NCBI GenBank assembly: GCA_037178625.1
Contig: CM074145.1
Span: 124,001 to 188,000 of the forward strand
DNA: 64,000 nt
Origin: Skeletonema tropicum
Taxonomy: Eukaryota > Bacillariophyta > Thalassiosirophyceae > Thalassiosirales > Thalassiosiraceae
Reading direction: 5' to 3'
Position numbers and translations under genes: made by a program. Under the pieces are notes generated by a model. The model was not told the DNA's origin and ran no database searches. It worked only from the letters and a program-made list of their open reading frames with translations. Shown here piece by piece: positions 21,582 through 31,920 of the stretch (position 1 is its first letter; every line of letters begins with the position of its first letter).

Positions 21582-22500
21582 CTATTCATTATTCCTAGCT
21601 ACTTCTGCTGCATCCCTCTGTGGACTTTTCGTTGCATCCACTGCAGCCTGGTATGCACGGAGGGCAGCAGCAAGGTCCTCTTTGCGTACCACTCCCCGAG
21701 AATAATACTTCTTCAGCTTTTGTAGTGATTCATCAAGACCGAGATTGGCGGCGATGATGAAATGTTTCACTGCCCTATCAAAGTTGCCTTTTTGCTCCTC
21801 CGCGAATCCAAGATTGTGCCTTGCAATGAGATGTCCGCCAATTGCTGCTTTTTCTAGGTGATATATTACCTTTTTCATGTCTCTTTCAACACCATGCCCC
21901 TTTTCATATGATTGCTAAGTAGCGATGTGATTCAATGTGTCCCAACCCAACTGCCTTCTCAAAATACTCAATCGCAGTCGCATAGTCTCCTGCGCTGAAA
22001 CGGCGTCCGCCCATTTCGTGCAAAGCAAATGGGTCATTCGCTTCAACCCTCTTCATTTCGTTGAGTTCACATTCTGCGTCCGTTTTTGGAACTTTAGTTC
22101 GACAAAATGGACATGTTTGTGGCAGTCTTTCTTCTATCTGTCGCAGTACGGCAGCATGTCTACAGCCATTACATACCACTTTACTGCAGCACGTCAATTT
22201 AGAATACCTCACTTTATCTTGATCAATAGCAAACGGCAACGGCAACAAACAAATCGGGCAATCACCAAGAATGCTGCTTTCCGGCTGCTTGAATATTAAC
22301 TCGTCATGTAATTCAGCTGCCCTTTTCTTGCAGGCTCGTTTGTGCTGCGGTCTGTGATTTCGTTGACATTCAACGCCGCAATATTTCACCAGTTTACATG
22401 CGGAGCAGTCCTTCAACTTCTTGATGCCGTCGCCACCTGTGATTCCGCAGGAAGCGCATTTATCTTCGGTATCATCGTCCGTAGCTGCTCTGCTCATCAT
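21582..22500 (-). pseudogene. MYND-RING-Sel1 copy with one frameshift
   Basis: ATG 22500 opens 198 codons with an intact MYND finger, the RING-like cluster (CPICLLPLP ... CNGC ... CPFCRTKVP) and the first Sel1 repeat. The frame then ends at SHRYLAII near 21904. In another frame the coding resumes at once (YEKGHGVERDMKK, then YHLEKAAIGGHLIARHNLG) and runs to the normal tail (AALRAYQAAVDATKSPQRD), stopping at 21582. Only one lesion is seen, so an assembly error or a recent mutation are both possible. The start region matches that of the pseudogene at 6653. Confidence 0.7.
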
Positions 22501-22962
22501 GCCGCTGTTACAATCGCCCCGGTTGATGATAGATTTTCTTTCGTGGTCGATTACATTCGATCTTGGTTCTTGGATCTTGACTTTTTGGGTATGACAAGCG
22601 GGCTAAATACAAGTAGAGGGCGTGCGCTCGTAAATATTGCCCCGAACATACATTTTTGCCTAGCAGGGAGGAGCCTCGTTGTCCATTGCTGCGCTGATAG
22701 ACGTTTCATTGGCCTGATCGGGCGGCGACAACTCATCAGTCGTTAGCAGTGTTGTGACTCGGAGTGATCATTCTTGGATCACGGCAACGCTGGAGGAGAA
22801 CTGCTCTATTTTTCGCCTTTCGTCCGACGGTCTAGTTATCATCGCATCGGAACAAAAAATTGCTACGACAGCGACCGCAAGAGTCTGCTTCATCGAGCAC
22901 ACTGTAAACATTATATCAGCATCATCCCATTGACAAGATTGATTGCTCATTGAGACGCTACA
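22501..22962. other. Spacer between divergent genes
   Basis: About 460 bp separate the start of the minus-strand MYND copy from the start of the LRR gene at 22963. No coding signal or repeat stands out. Confidence 0.35.
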
Positions 22963-25474
22963 ATGAATGACGCCACCGAGCAGCCAGAGGATGAGGCGCC
23001 CCGACGATCAACCCGAGAGCGCAAGCAGGTAGTTTCGATTTACACCGAGGCCAAAAGAGCCGCCGTCGCCTCCGAGGCGGAGAAGAAGCAGGCGGCAAAG
23101 GATTCAAGGAGCGTGAGGAGCACTAGGTAAGTAATCATCTTCGTGATATTATCTCGTTTTCGGTGGATCATCCTCGTGACATCGTGTGTGCGCTAACAAT
23201 GAGTAATATTTTTGTCATTTTTGCCGCTCAGAAGCAGGAAGCGCAAGCAAGAAGAAGAAGAATCTGATGTTGATGATGAAGATGACGTCGACAGAGAAGA
23301 AGATGATGAGTATGCTTCATCCGATGACGAGGATCTTCAGTCTCACGATGAAGATGAATTCATGGAGAGTGATTACCGTCCCTTGCCAAGCGTAACATGG
23401 AAATGGAACGATGGAGCACCAGGTGCCGATCTAAGTTTACACCAATCTGTGGACGGGGACAAAATCTTTGGCAATGATTTTTGGTGGAATGGTGGACGTA
23501 CTTGTTTGCATTGGGATGCAAAAAGTTCTATTATCCGTGCGCAGAAGGATTTAGATTTATTATCCTCCAAGCAGATGAAGCGCTCCATCACGTTGGAGCG
23601 TGTGTTTGGTCGGAGTTCCAAAAAATTGTCTCAGGTACCATATCGTAAGTAGTTGTTGATTCTTGCAATAGATTTTCATGCATTGATGTCGCGATATTCA
23701 TACTTTGCTGACTGTTACTTGATGTCTGCTGCTCGTTCCTTTAATGAAGACCCAAAAATGCTGCCTTGTTACGAGTACTTTGCTCAAGGCATTCAGCGTC
23801 ATACTTCTCTTGACACGTTCAAGATTACCAATTTCCACCTCCCTCCATCATCTTGGCTGAGAAAGAACATCCTTCCGACTCTCGGTAATATCAGTTCATT
23901 GAGCACGTTGGAGTTGTCCAACTGCAGTCTGTCTTCAGATGGCCTCTCTTCGCTGGTGGATTTTGTTGCTAACAACACGACACTTTCCACGCTCAAAATT
24001 TCACATTCCAACATCAAGTCCGAGGACACAGCAAAGGCTCTTGCCAAGGCACTCAAGAAGCACCCTTCTATCTGCAATGTAAATTTGGCATATTGCAGTT
24101 TCGCAGGCGGGAGGACTATTGTGGATAAGATTCTTACTGCATGCAAGAATTGCGACACGCTGGAGATTGGGCATGAAGAGTTTGATACGGAAAGCGTGGC
24201 GCTTGTAGCAAAATTCATCGGAAAGAAGAATTCGCTCACTTCATTTTCTTTGACCGGAGCAGCCCTAAGTAATGACAACAAAAAGCTTCTATCTGATGCT
24301 CTTGTGAAGAATAAGACGATTGAAAGCTTCTGTCTGCACTCCAATAACCTGCAGCTACCGGGTATCATTAGTAACACGAAGAAGATTGCCAAATCCTTCA
24401 GCAAGTTGACTCGTCTTGATCTCAGCCACAACAAGCTTCCTCTTGCAGGAGCCAAAATGATGGCACGCTTCCTCGAAAGTGAAGAGTGCAAGTTGTTGAT
24501 CACGCTCATCATGTCCAACAATCACTTGACTTCGAAAGGAGCGAATGTTCTGTTGCCGGCATAAAGAAAAATACAACTTTGCAGCAACTTGATCTGAGCA
24601 ATAATTGGCTCAACAATCAATGCTGCCCCGCGGTGATCGACATGTTGCAGAACAACTCGGCTCTACTGAAGTTCGACTTGACGGGCAACAAGTCTTTAAA
24701 GACTGCCCACAGGAGAGCAGGGCGCAGATGGGGATACGTAAATGGTGTTTTTGGGTTGGACGAGAGCCGGTCTACCCCGCAAGTAGATGGTGGAAGGACC
24801 AAGATTGTCAAAGCAGCCCTTTTTGACACGACAAGCCTCGACTCCATTGCAGCTCTAGTAATCACACTTGTGCATTGTCCATGACTGGCTTCAATCACAA
24901 TGACTCCTTTGAGGAGACTATGCGAAAGATCAATGCTCTTGACGCGAGTGAAGGAGAAAAAATTCGCTACAAAGTTGTCTTGGCGATCAACCATGTGAAC
25001 ACTGACCTGTACAATCCTCGCAGCTTTGATAGTATTCCATTAGAGTTGATGCCTAGTCTACTAGAACTGCTTCAACAGAGGATTGGATACAATTGTTTCG
25101 GCAAGGATATTGCTCCGAAGACCATGCCAAGCATGGATGCAGTGAAACAATCGAAATATGGAACGTGGAATCCTCTCACACGTAAGAGGGAAAAGACTTC
25201 TTCCAAAGACGTAGATTGTCTTTCTCGAATATACGAGGTCATCACATCATGGCAAAGCCTCCCACAACTATTTGCTCGCGGACCAGGTGTGACAAAAATT
25301 TCTACGAGTAAGAGTAAGAGCACGTCTAAACCTCGTAAGCGTCGCCGTGTGTTTGGTGACGAGAATGACGATGAAGACGAGGCATGGATTCCGAAGGGAG
25401 CAAGGAAGAGAGGTCAATGGAAGTGGAACCCTCAAACACGCAAGAGCGAATACATCCCTCCCCCTGTGTATTAG
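22963..25474 (+). CDS. Leucine-rich-repeat protein gene, three exons, frame broken twice
   Basis: Exon 1 22963-23126 begins MNDATEQPEDEAPRRSTRER. Exon 2 is 23232-23644 and exon 3 starts at 23750. Both introns are 105 bp with GTAAGT donors, and the phases match. The N-terminal ~100 residues are basic, then strongly acidic (nuclear-type disorder). Exon 3 encodes ribonuclease-inhibitor-type LRRs (LSTLELSNCSLSSDGLSSLV, LTRLDLSHNKLPLAGAKMMA). The frame stops at 24564 just before KKNTTLQQLDLSNNWLNN resumes in another frame, and shifts again near 24858 into the last block. That block ends with two WNP-x-TRK motifs and a KPRKRRR cluster. One missing base at each point would explain both breaks, so it is a recent pseudogene or contains assembly errors. 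Function unknown; LRRs suggest protein binding. Confidence 0.6.
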
Positions 25475-25837
25475 AGTCTGAGTCAAAAATATCTGTGAAA
25501 AAGGAACTGTTGGACGGTTGCTGTAGTAGCGGGAGATATGATAGGGCTTGGAGAGAGATCACACTATCATACTATGCCTATGCCTAAGCAAGCTTGCTCT
25601 AATAAGTGTAGTAAATTCATTTCTATTATCACATAATCTACAGCCTCAGACACGAATGACTCGCTTGCTTCGTACCAAGCTGGCATGCACCGGCCTCATT
25701 ACTCGTAGCTGCGCTCATCTTGATATGTCCGTGCTCGTCAGTCAAAATAGATAATATTCAGAGCGAAGTTGGAGAGAAGGTTTTTCAGATATGTAGAAGT
25801 CGGGTGAGTTTACATCATTCGCAGCAACATTCCATCA
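25475..25837. other. Intergenic, left flank of the first inverted-repeat element
   Basis: 3' flank of the LRR gene. No gene or repeat seen. It ends with the target copy TCA at 25835-25837. Confidence 0.35.
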
Positions 25838-27582
25838 GGCCGCTTTGATTTAATTCCCTGAATTATTCATATCCCTCCCTGATTTTTGGAGCCAAACTCA
25901 CAAATGTGTGGAACTATATCATTCTGTGGAACCGAACATTTTTACAACACTGATAGTCCAATGAGAAATACTTTTTTATAATTTTGATCTTTACTTGATC
26001 CCAATAGAGGCATCCAACCTGCTAGTCCGGGTTATAGCCTCGGAGCCTTCCTTCGACCCCTGGCTACTGCTTGATTTGATTGCCTCTTCTTGCTTTTCTT
26101 CGCTTGCTTTGCAGCTTGTTGCACATTCTTCCTTGCTCCAGAGAATGGAGGCTCTACACCTTCATCATAACATCCTCTGCAGATTGGAAGTGGTGTCTTT
26201 CCTCCAACGTCACGGTTTGCAATTATCTCTTCAGGGGATACAATGTCGGCATCCACATAGCACATTGCACAGACGTCCTTCGTAACGATTCTACCTCCCT
26301 TCGTTCCAGTGTTTGGATTGTAATAATTTGCTTCGATCGCATCACCACATCGTACGGATCGTCTATTGTAGAAGTGTGCATTGTGTCGTCTGATTTTATC
26401 ACCACAGATGAAGCGGGTGCGCTCGATGCATTGTTCCAGGCTTTGTAGATCTTCTGCAGAGGGAGCTCCTTCGCCACTACCTCCCACAGCTTTAGCCGAG
26501 AAGACGCAACGGGGTGCACCGCACGAATTACAAGTTGCAGTTGTTCTCACCTTTGTTGCATCGAAAGTATATTTCTTGTCTTGTTCTTTGTAACGCTTCA
26601 AAGCTTCCTTATCTTCGCTTGCTGCATGCTTCTTAGCCGGAATGATCTTCCGCAAATCATCCGCTGACAGGTTGTGAGTCTCAGTGTATATTCTTGCATT
26701 TGATGACGACAAAAAGTGTTCAGGATTATCTTTGTCTAGTATTGGAAGAGTCATAAAACGTGTTGCTTCATTCCGCAAATTGACCCCATCGACTTCTTCA
26801 TCTGGCGTACGGACCGATCTTCCAATCCTCTCACAAAGTGCACAGTTGGGTTTGCCGCAAAGCCGCATTTCCACCGTAAATTCAGTCATCCGACAGTGAT
26901 CAGGGCAGCCAAAGAATCGTTCGATGTGCGGCATATTTTTCAGCTGGGCATTTGATTTGTAACTCTCATTGTAGTCAGGATCAAATGCTATCAAAGCATC
27001 TGTGATAGTTTGAACTTGTTCATGCGTTGGATAGGGGATGATCTCGACAGGACGCTCATCAAGACGAAGGCTTGTGAAGCGTTTCTCAACTATGTCTTGT
27101 GGGTACGACATTGCGGAGGCAAAGGAATCTGCTGCTGTCCGACGCTCCTTCAAAGTGTTGTACCATTCTTCCGTGCTTGTATTCTCTGGATTTGTGAGGA
27201 GATATTTCAGATGTCGATTGACGAATCTTCCTTCGTTCTTACTCTTCTTTTTTGCAGCGGTAGTATTGTTTGCTGTTGTATTCACCTGCTCGGCATCAGC
27301 ATCATTATTGTTGTCCCCAATGTCATTCTAATGAAGCATGGTGGTTTGATTGGCTGGTGGTGAGTGAGCACTGGGTGTCAGAAAAGTAAGAACAAACTCT
27401 GAAGCACATCGAAACCATGCATGATGACTGCCTTTTTAGAACTTATTCCTACGTGATGACGTCACAAAAGACAGAAATGTTCGGTTCTACAAAAAGTGTC
27501 AAAAAGGGCGTTCCACACTCCCTCCCTCCCCCTTTTTTTGAAAATGGTCATGAGTAATTCAGGGAATTAAATCAAAGCGGCC
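25838..27582. mobile_element. DNA transposon-like element with inverted repeats, 1745 bp
   Basis: The left end (GGCCGCTTTGATTTAATTCC and the next 8 bases) is a perfect inverted copy of the right end. Weaker matching continues inward: TCAT, GTGTGGAAC and GAACCGAACATTT all recur inverted, giving imperfect arms of about 110 bp. TCA lies on both sides (25835-25837 and 27583-27585) and may be a 3-bp target duplication. One long reading frame for a Cys-rich protein fills the interior on the minus strand. I cannot assign it to a named superfamily. A 3-bp target site is compatible with PIF/Harbinger, but I recognise no DDE domain. Confidence 0.75.
26032..27285 (-). CDS. Cys-rich protein carried by the inverted-repeat element
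   Basis: Open frame of about 417 codons that fills the element. Cys pairs are spaced like zinc ligands: C127, H130/C131, C143, C148, C151; then C252, C255, C260; C286, C294; C313; C339, C342; C369, C372. The tail is basic (KKSKKRQSNQAVARGRRK) and suits nuclear entry or DNA binding. No ATG opens this frame before residue 59 (27111). The frame is open from about 27324 and the given boundary is a GTG codon. The true start may lie in an upstream exon ending near CTTCATTAG, or at 27111. The last base is a normal stop. No acidic catalytic triad is evident, so it may be a DNA-binding or accessory factor, or an unfamiliar transposase. I do not recognise the family with certainty. Confidence 0.6.
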   Translation of the reverse strand: MNTTANNTTAAKKKSKNEGRFVNRHLKYLLTNPENTSTEEWYNTLKERRTAADSFASAMSYPQDIVEKRFTSLRLDERPVEIIPYPTHEQVQTITDALIAFDPDYNESYKSNAQLKNMPHIERFFGCPDHCRMTEFTVEMRLCGKPNCALCERIGRSVRTPDEEVDGVNLRNEATRFMTLPILDKDNPEHFLSSSNARIYTETHNLSADDLRKIIPAKKHAASEDKEALKRYKEQDKKYTFDATKVRTTATCNSCGAPRCVFSAKAVGGSGEGAPSAEDLQSLEQCIERTRFICGDKIRRHNAHFYNRRSVRCGDAIEANYYNPNTGTKGGRIVTKDVCAMCYVDADIVSPEEIIANRDVGGKTPLPICRGCYDEGVEPPFSGARKNVQQAAKQAKKSKKRQSNQAVARGRRKAPRL

Positions 27583-27829
27583 TCATAACCACAAGCTGCA
27601 CAAGAGAGGCATGCTCTCTCTCCAGAGAGAGATAACAGCTACATGCAAGCATAAAGAAGTATGTAAGTAAAAGTATCCAAGCTTCGACTATTGTCAAGCT
27701 TAGGCTTATTCCGGAAATCTGCAAGATCCTGAATCAGTACATACTTATTGACAGATACTGGTATGTACATATGCGTACCGTCGGTAACGTGCGTTGAGTC
27801 ATCGCCAAAACTGATGTGCTTTCTTGTGC

Positions 27830-28025
27830 TTTTTCGTGCTAGCACAAAAAAACATATGCTAGCACAAACTAGCACTGTGCTAGAACAAACTAGCACTGTG
27901 CTAGCACAAAAAAGCACAGTGCTAGCACAAACTAGCACAGTGCTAGCACAAACCAGCACATCGCGTCGATAAGCACAAACCAGCACATCGATAAGCACTA
28001 ACTAGCACATCGATAGCACAAACCA
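27830..28025 (+). repeat. Left minisatellite array (AGCACAAAC units)
   Basis: About a dozen imperfect units built on TAGCACAAACTAGCAC, including GTGCTAGCAC dyads and variants with ATCGATAAGCAC. It mirrors the array at 30880-31060 in the opposite arm. Confidence 0.8.
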
Positions 28026-28029
28026 ACAT

Positions 28030-29879
28030 GAAGGCCAACACATCGCTCTAGCATGACAACCTCCTGTTCTCTAGACGGCAGCATGCTTATGAGTCATCTT
28101 GCAGCGCAGACTGCCAACCGGGGGATTAGTGATATTGGATACACCATCGCTGCATAAGATGATGATCTCGAGCACAAAAAAAAGCGAATACTTAGGAGTA
28201 GTTAGCGCAGCAGCAATCCATGCAAGCGTTGCTGTTCTAGAGAGAGACTGCTGCTGTTGGAACGTCTTCAAAACTGCATATCCCTACGGTTTTTTGTGCG
28301 TATTTTTATCGCGGTAGGAAATGGCGGGAGGGACAGAACCCGCACATAGAAAGAGTAAGTAAGTACGTAATACTAGCTAACTTACTCGTAGAATAGATAC
28401 CACCAGAAGATCTTGACCATTGTAGACCATGTTGTCCACTGCAATAGGAGCCTACGCACTACGCATAATGCTTCTATATCCAGAACTAATGATCTTCAAC
28501 GTCAGCAGGTATCATGGGCTTGCTATTACTATAATTTCAACTGATACTTTGCCATCGATGGCGTTGATATTACCTCTACTTTAGTGTTGAAACATGCTGG
28601 AATGAAGATAAATCTTTGCATTATATGCAATTAGGTGCTCTGGAGAATGAAGTGTATACATTTCACAGTGCCTTATTGTACTTAATACTATTGTGGATGA
28701 TTCTATTGACGATCATGACATTTTATAATCAAATGGGTGTTGTTTCAGCGTAGTGAATAATTTTCACATTTATCCCCCACAAGTAGATATCATTCAGCAT
28801 TCACTCCACTGTCCATGATGAACGGCTACTTCCCACACAGCACTTCCCAATCCCCCTCAGTTCGCACTATTTTCGCCACAATCCAATATTTAAACATGAA
28901 ATAACACTAATCTTCTCCGTGTTTGCAGAAATAATACGCGCTTTTTTGAGTTGCCCTTCTGAAGACGACTTGTTGACTCATCATAACAGCGATAGTTGTG
29001 TCCATTCCACAAGCCCAGAGCATCCATAATACTTTATTGTTCAATTTGGCTGCCATCACTATCGCGTGCTGGCCATCTAAATCATTTCATTTGTCGATGA
29101 TCGACGATTATTATTGTGGCCGGAAAATAATACCGAGCGGCGACTATCGAATTCAGCATGAATACAAGCCCAAACCGAAGGAATACTGCCACCGAAACAT
29201 CCCCATTGATATAAAGTATCATCGCGTGATGAAGGGGAGACGAGACGGTCGTTTATGGTTGACGTAACCATCACCACAACTGCTTGGCGACGGCGGAAAA
29301 AGATGATGGCCGGTGCCGTGTGATGAGGCTACATCACAACCCCACACACACTACCGCGGCCCAAACCAACGGTCAACATTGATCAATTGGTCCAGTTGAT
29401 GATCCTGATGCAGGGGTTAGACGGTTGGTGGCGTCTATGGCATCCATTAGCGGCACATTGCTAAGTGGGGTTATAACCCGCACATAGATTCTAAATGCGG
29501 GTTAGAACCCGCACATAGGGGTAGGTAGGGATATCTGCGCTTTTGCAACCGTAGATTATTCATGAAAATTATGGGCACACGACGCTGCGTACAATTTCAG
29601 CTGCCTCAAATCATACACAACTTTCTTCGGCACATACCAAGTTGATAAAGATTATTGGCGCTGCATAATGTTTTAATGTTTTGGAAAGAAATAGATGCGA
29701 GCTGTTGCTTCATGGCCCAAGGGCTGAATAGATCCGTCATGTCAGGAAATAAACTTGTCCTTCGTTTCGTGAAACGAGATCGAAAAGATAAGGATAAGCC
29801 GAATCAACACACTGCTTGTTAGTCACTGCGCATCTCGAGGTAAAGGAAAGACTAGATAAGCTTAAGAAATTCTAAATTA
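28030..29879. other. Interior of the second element without supported gene
   Basis: No protein I can support. The phrase ACCCGCACATAG occurs three times (about 28341, 29479 and 29506). The last two surround GCGGGTTAGAACCCGC, a small perfect dyad. These may be binding sites or edges of a nested insertion between 28.3 and 29.5 kb. Confidence 0.4.
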
Positions 29880-30838
29880 CTAATGAGAAACATCCGACCT
29901 ATCAACATCAAAGAGAGGGTAATCTTCCAAGTCGTAGGCAATTAAGGTGAGCACTGCCTCAGTGCACGCTTTATATTTATGCAATGAAATTTTGGCATTA
30001 GTACCACCCTTACTGTGACGGAAGACTCCCCCGAGAACTTGGAAGGCTTTCATTCTAATAAATAATGATTCTTGTCTAGACTTCACTCTTGCAATCCATT
30101 TCTTGAACTGCCCCTTCTTGAGCATAGGGTGGAAGTACAGGGCTCTTCTATTCAACTTGTTCGTCCAGCTACTTTGACTTCAGCGTAGAGATGCCGCTTG
30201 AAGATTTCTACATCCTTCTTCTTCACAAATCCATTTCCCACGCACTCATCGAAACGGTCGTCTTGACGAACATCATCTTCTAACCCGATGGCCATAGCAC
30301 GTAACAGAGGAATGTGTTCATGTGTTCTCTCTCTGAGAACGGAGCCATGGCGCTTTTCGTGTAAATAGAATTGCTTTGCACTGCCAACATCTGCCTCGTT
30401 GGTGCTCTCATCGCCGCTACTTTCTTCGTTGCACTTTTGATGCCCAACCCCATCTCCATCCAAAGAAGCATTAGTAGACTCGTCACTGCTGCTTGAGGAG
30501 TAGTCATTCTCTCTGTAGTGATTCATCGAGGCAGGGTGATGGTCCAGAACAGATCCGACATCAATATCATTTTCAGAGTAACTGTCACTACTCTCCTCTC
30601 CAGAACAGGAATTAACACTGTCCTCCTCTTCTGAAGATAAAGATTCCTCTTCACTACAGGCGGAAGAACACTCTTCCTCTCCAGAGGAAGAACTACCGGC
30701 GGAATAGTCATCGCTCAAATCCAAATCCAGATTGCAAGAGACATCACCATCCTCAACGCATACTGATGTACAGGAAGACGGTACTGATGATTCGCTGTCA
30801 TCATCATATCGTCTTCTGCTAGACAGTCGGCGTGGCAT
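29880..30838 (-). CDS. Acidic Ser-rich protein inside the second element, one frame break
   Basis: ATG 30838 (MPRRLSSRRRYDDDSESSVP) opens 228 codons, very rich in Ser, Glu and Asp up to about residue 150. A less biased part follows (KRHGSVLRERTHEHIPLLRA, KKKDVEIFKRHLYAEVKVA). It stops at 30152. Coding-like sequence continues without a gap in another frame (WTNKLNRRALYFHPMLKKGQ ... KWIARVKSRQESLFIRMKAF) to a stop at 29880. A single missing or extra base would fuse the two into one protein of about 319 residues. The length and position make it the main product of the element. Function unknown; the second part looks helical and basic, as DNA-binding proteins can. Confidence 0.5.
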
Positions 30839-30879
30839 AATTATGAGAGATGAAATTGCAGATTATGTTGTGTTAGTAG

Positions 30880-31060
30880 GTTGTGTTGGTTTGTGTTGAT
30901 GTGCTGGTTTGTGCTAATCTTCGTGCTTGATTTTGTGCTGGTTTGTGCTATCGATGTGCTGGTTTGTGCTGATGTGCTGGTTTGTGCTAGCACTATGCTA
31001 GTTTGTGTTTGTGTGTGCTAGTTTGTGCTCTGTCTTGTGCTGACACAAGAAAGCACATGA
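30880..31060 (-). repeat. Right minisatellite array (GTTTGTGCT units)
   Basis: Imperfect units of GATGTGCTGGTTTGTGCT, the inverted counterpart of the array at 27830-28025. Confidence 0.8.
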
Positions 31061-31181
31061 GCACATTTTTGGCGATGACTCAACGTAGGCTACCTTTAGT
31101 ACGTATATGTACATACCAGTATCTACAAATATGTATGTACTGATTCAGGATCTTGCTGAGGAGCTCTAATGAAGTAGAGTA

Positions 31182-31457
31182 CCCTGATTTATGGTGATAA
31201 CGAGACCACTTCCAGAAAACGAGACCAGTGATCGAGTCTTGTTTTGATAACGAGACAAGTCCATCAACAGGTGAAAACGAGACTAGTGCACGTGTAAATA
31301 CGTGCTGTTTGTAGGGTTGTTTGTAGGAGAAACGAGATCTCTTCTTTATAACGAGACCACTTTTCAATAACGAGACTAGTGTCTCGAGGTGGCCTTGGTA
31401 ACGAGACCAGGCAAAAAGTCAAAACGAGACCAGTCTCGTTATCACCATAAATCAGGG
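31182..31457. mobile_element. MITE with TA target and internal AACGAGAC repeats
   Basis: 276 bp. CCCTGATTTATGGTGATAAC at the left end recurs inverted at the right end, and the match runs on through GAGAC (25 bp). TA flanks both ends (31180-31181 and 31458-31459), which fits a Tc1/mariner-type target. AACGAGAC (one variant AACGAGAT) occurs nine times, all on the plus strand, often followed by CAGT, TAGT or CACT. No coding capacity. It lies 25 bp right of the second inverted-repeat element. Confidence 0.8.
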
Positions 31458-31920
31458 TACCTATGTAACATTGTACGTGGGCACAACTATCCATCCCACG
31501 CAAGTACGTGGGCACAACTAGCTAACCTTCCATCCCACTCAGATACGTTGACCGGTATTTAAATTTGCAAATGTACTCCTATGTAAGTAGGATTTGCCAC
31601 AACTTCCACGGCAGGTACAGCTCCTCATTCTGAGAAAAGCTGTGCCGCTGGCCAGCATTCATCACGAAAAATTCCGCGAACTGACAACTTACCTTTGTTG
31701 TCATTGTGCGTTGAGCTCCGCTCCGTTGTGCAATACATAGTACAACAATGCAACATATTCCTTCTCCCTATCTAATCTCACTGGCGGCGGCGGGCGTCAT
31801 AGGGAAAAGAAGCACTATCGCTAACAAAATAGTAGCCGGCTTATCATAATATCATATCAGTTGTAGTCAGTTGTGCACAGAGTTTGGAGCTATTGTAGTT
31901 ACTGAGCGGCGATATTAAAA
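31458..31920. other. Intergenic, upstream of MYND copy at 31921
   Basis: Bases 31472-31550 carry two copies of GTACGTGGGCACAACTA with CCATCCCAC between. The remaining stretch should include the promoter of the next gene. No other signal seen. Confidence 0.35.

Larger units (their letters stand above)
27721..31156. mobile_element. Second inverted-repeat element, about 3.4 kb, with subterminal minisatellites
   Basis: The ends are inverted copies. GCAAGATCCTGAATCAGTAC at 27721 recurs inverted ending at 31156, and similarity continues through GATACTGGTATGTACATA and GTTGAGTCATCGCCAAAA, for about 110 bp. Inside each arm sits an array of AGCACAAAC(C/T)-type units in mirrored orientation, so the whole arms reach about 300 bp. 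The interior holds a Ser/Glu/Asp-rich reading frame on the minus strand and about 1.5 kb without obvious coding. I see no convincing target duplication. The superfamily is unknown. Confidence 0.72.

Noticed and set aside
24875..25474. Separate 199-codon gene after the LRR gene
   Set aside because: Starts without ATG at the frame end, and the similarity pattern continues from the LRR frame, so it is the C-terminal part of that gene.
27830..31060. CRISPR-like array of AGCACAAAC units
   Set aside because: Units are short, contiguous and imperfect without unique spacers, and mirrored in the opposite arm; this is a eukaryotic minisatellite.
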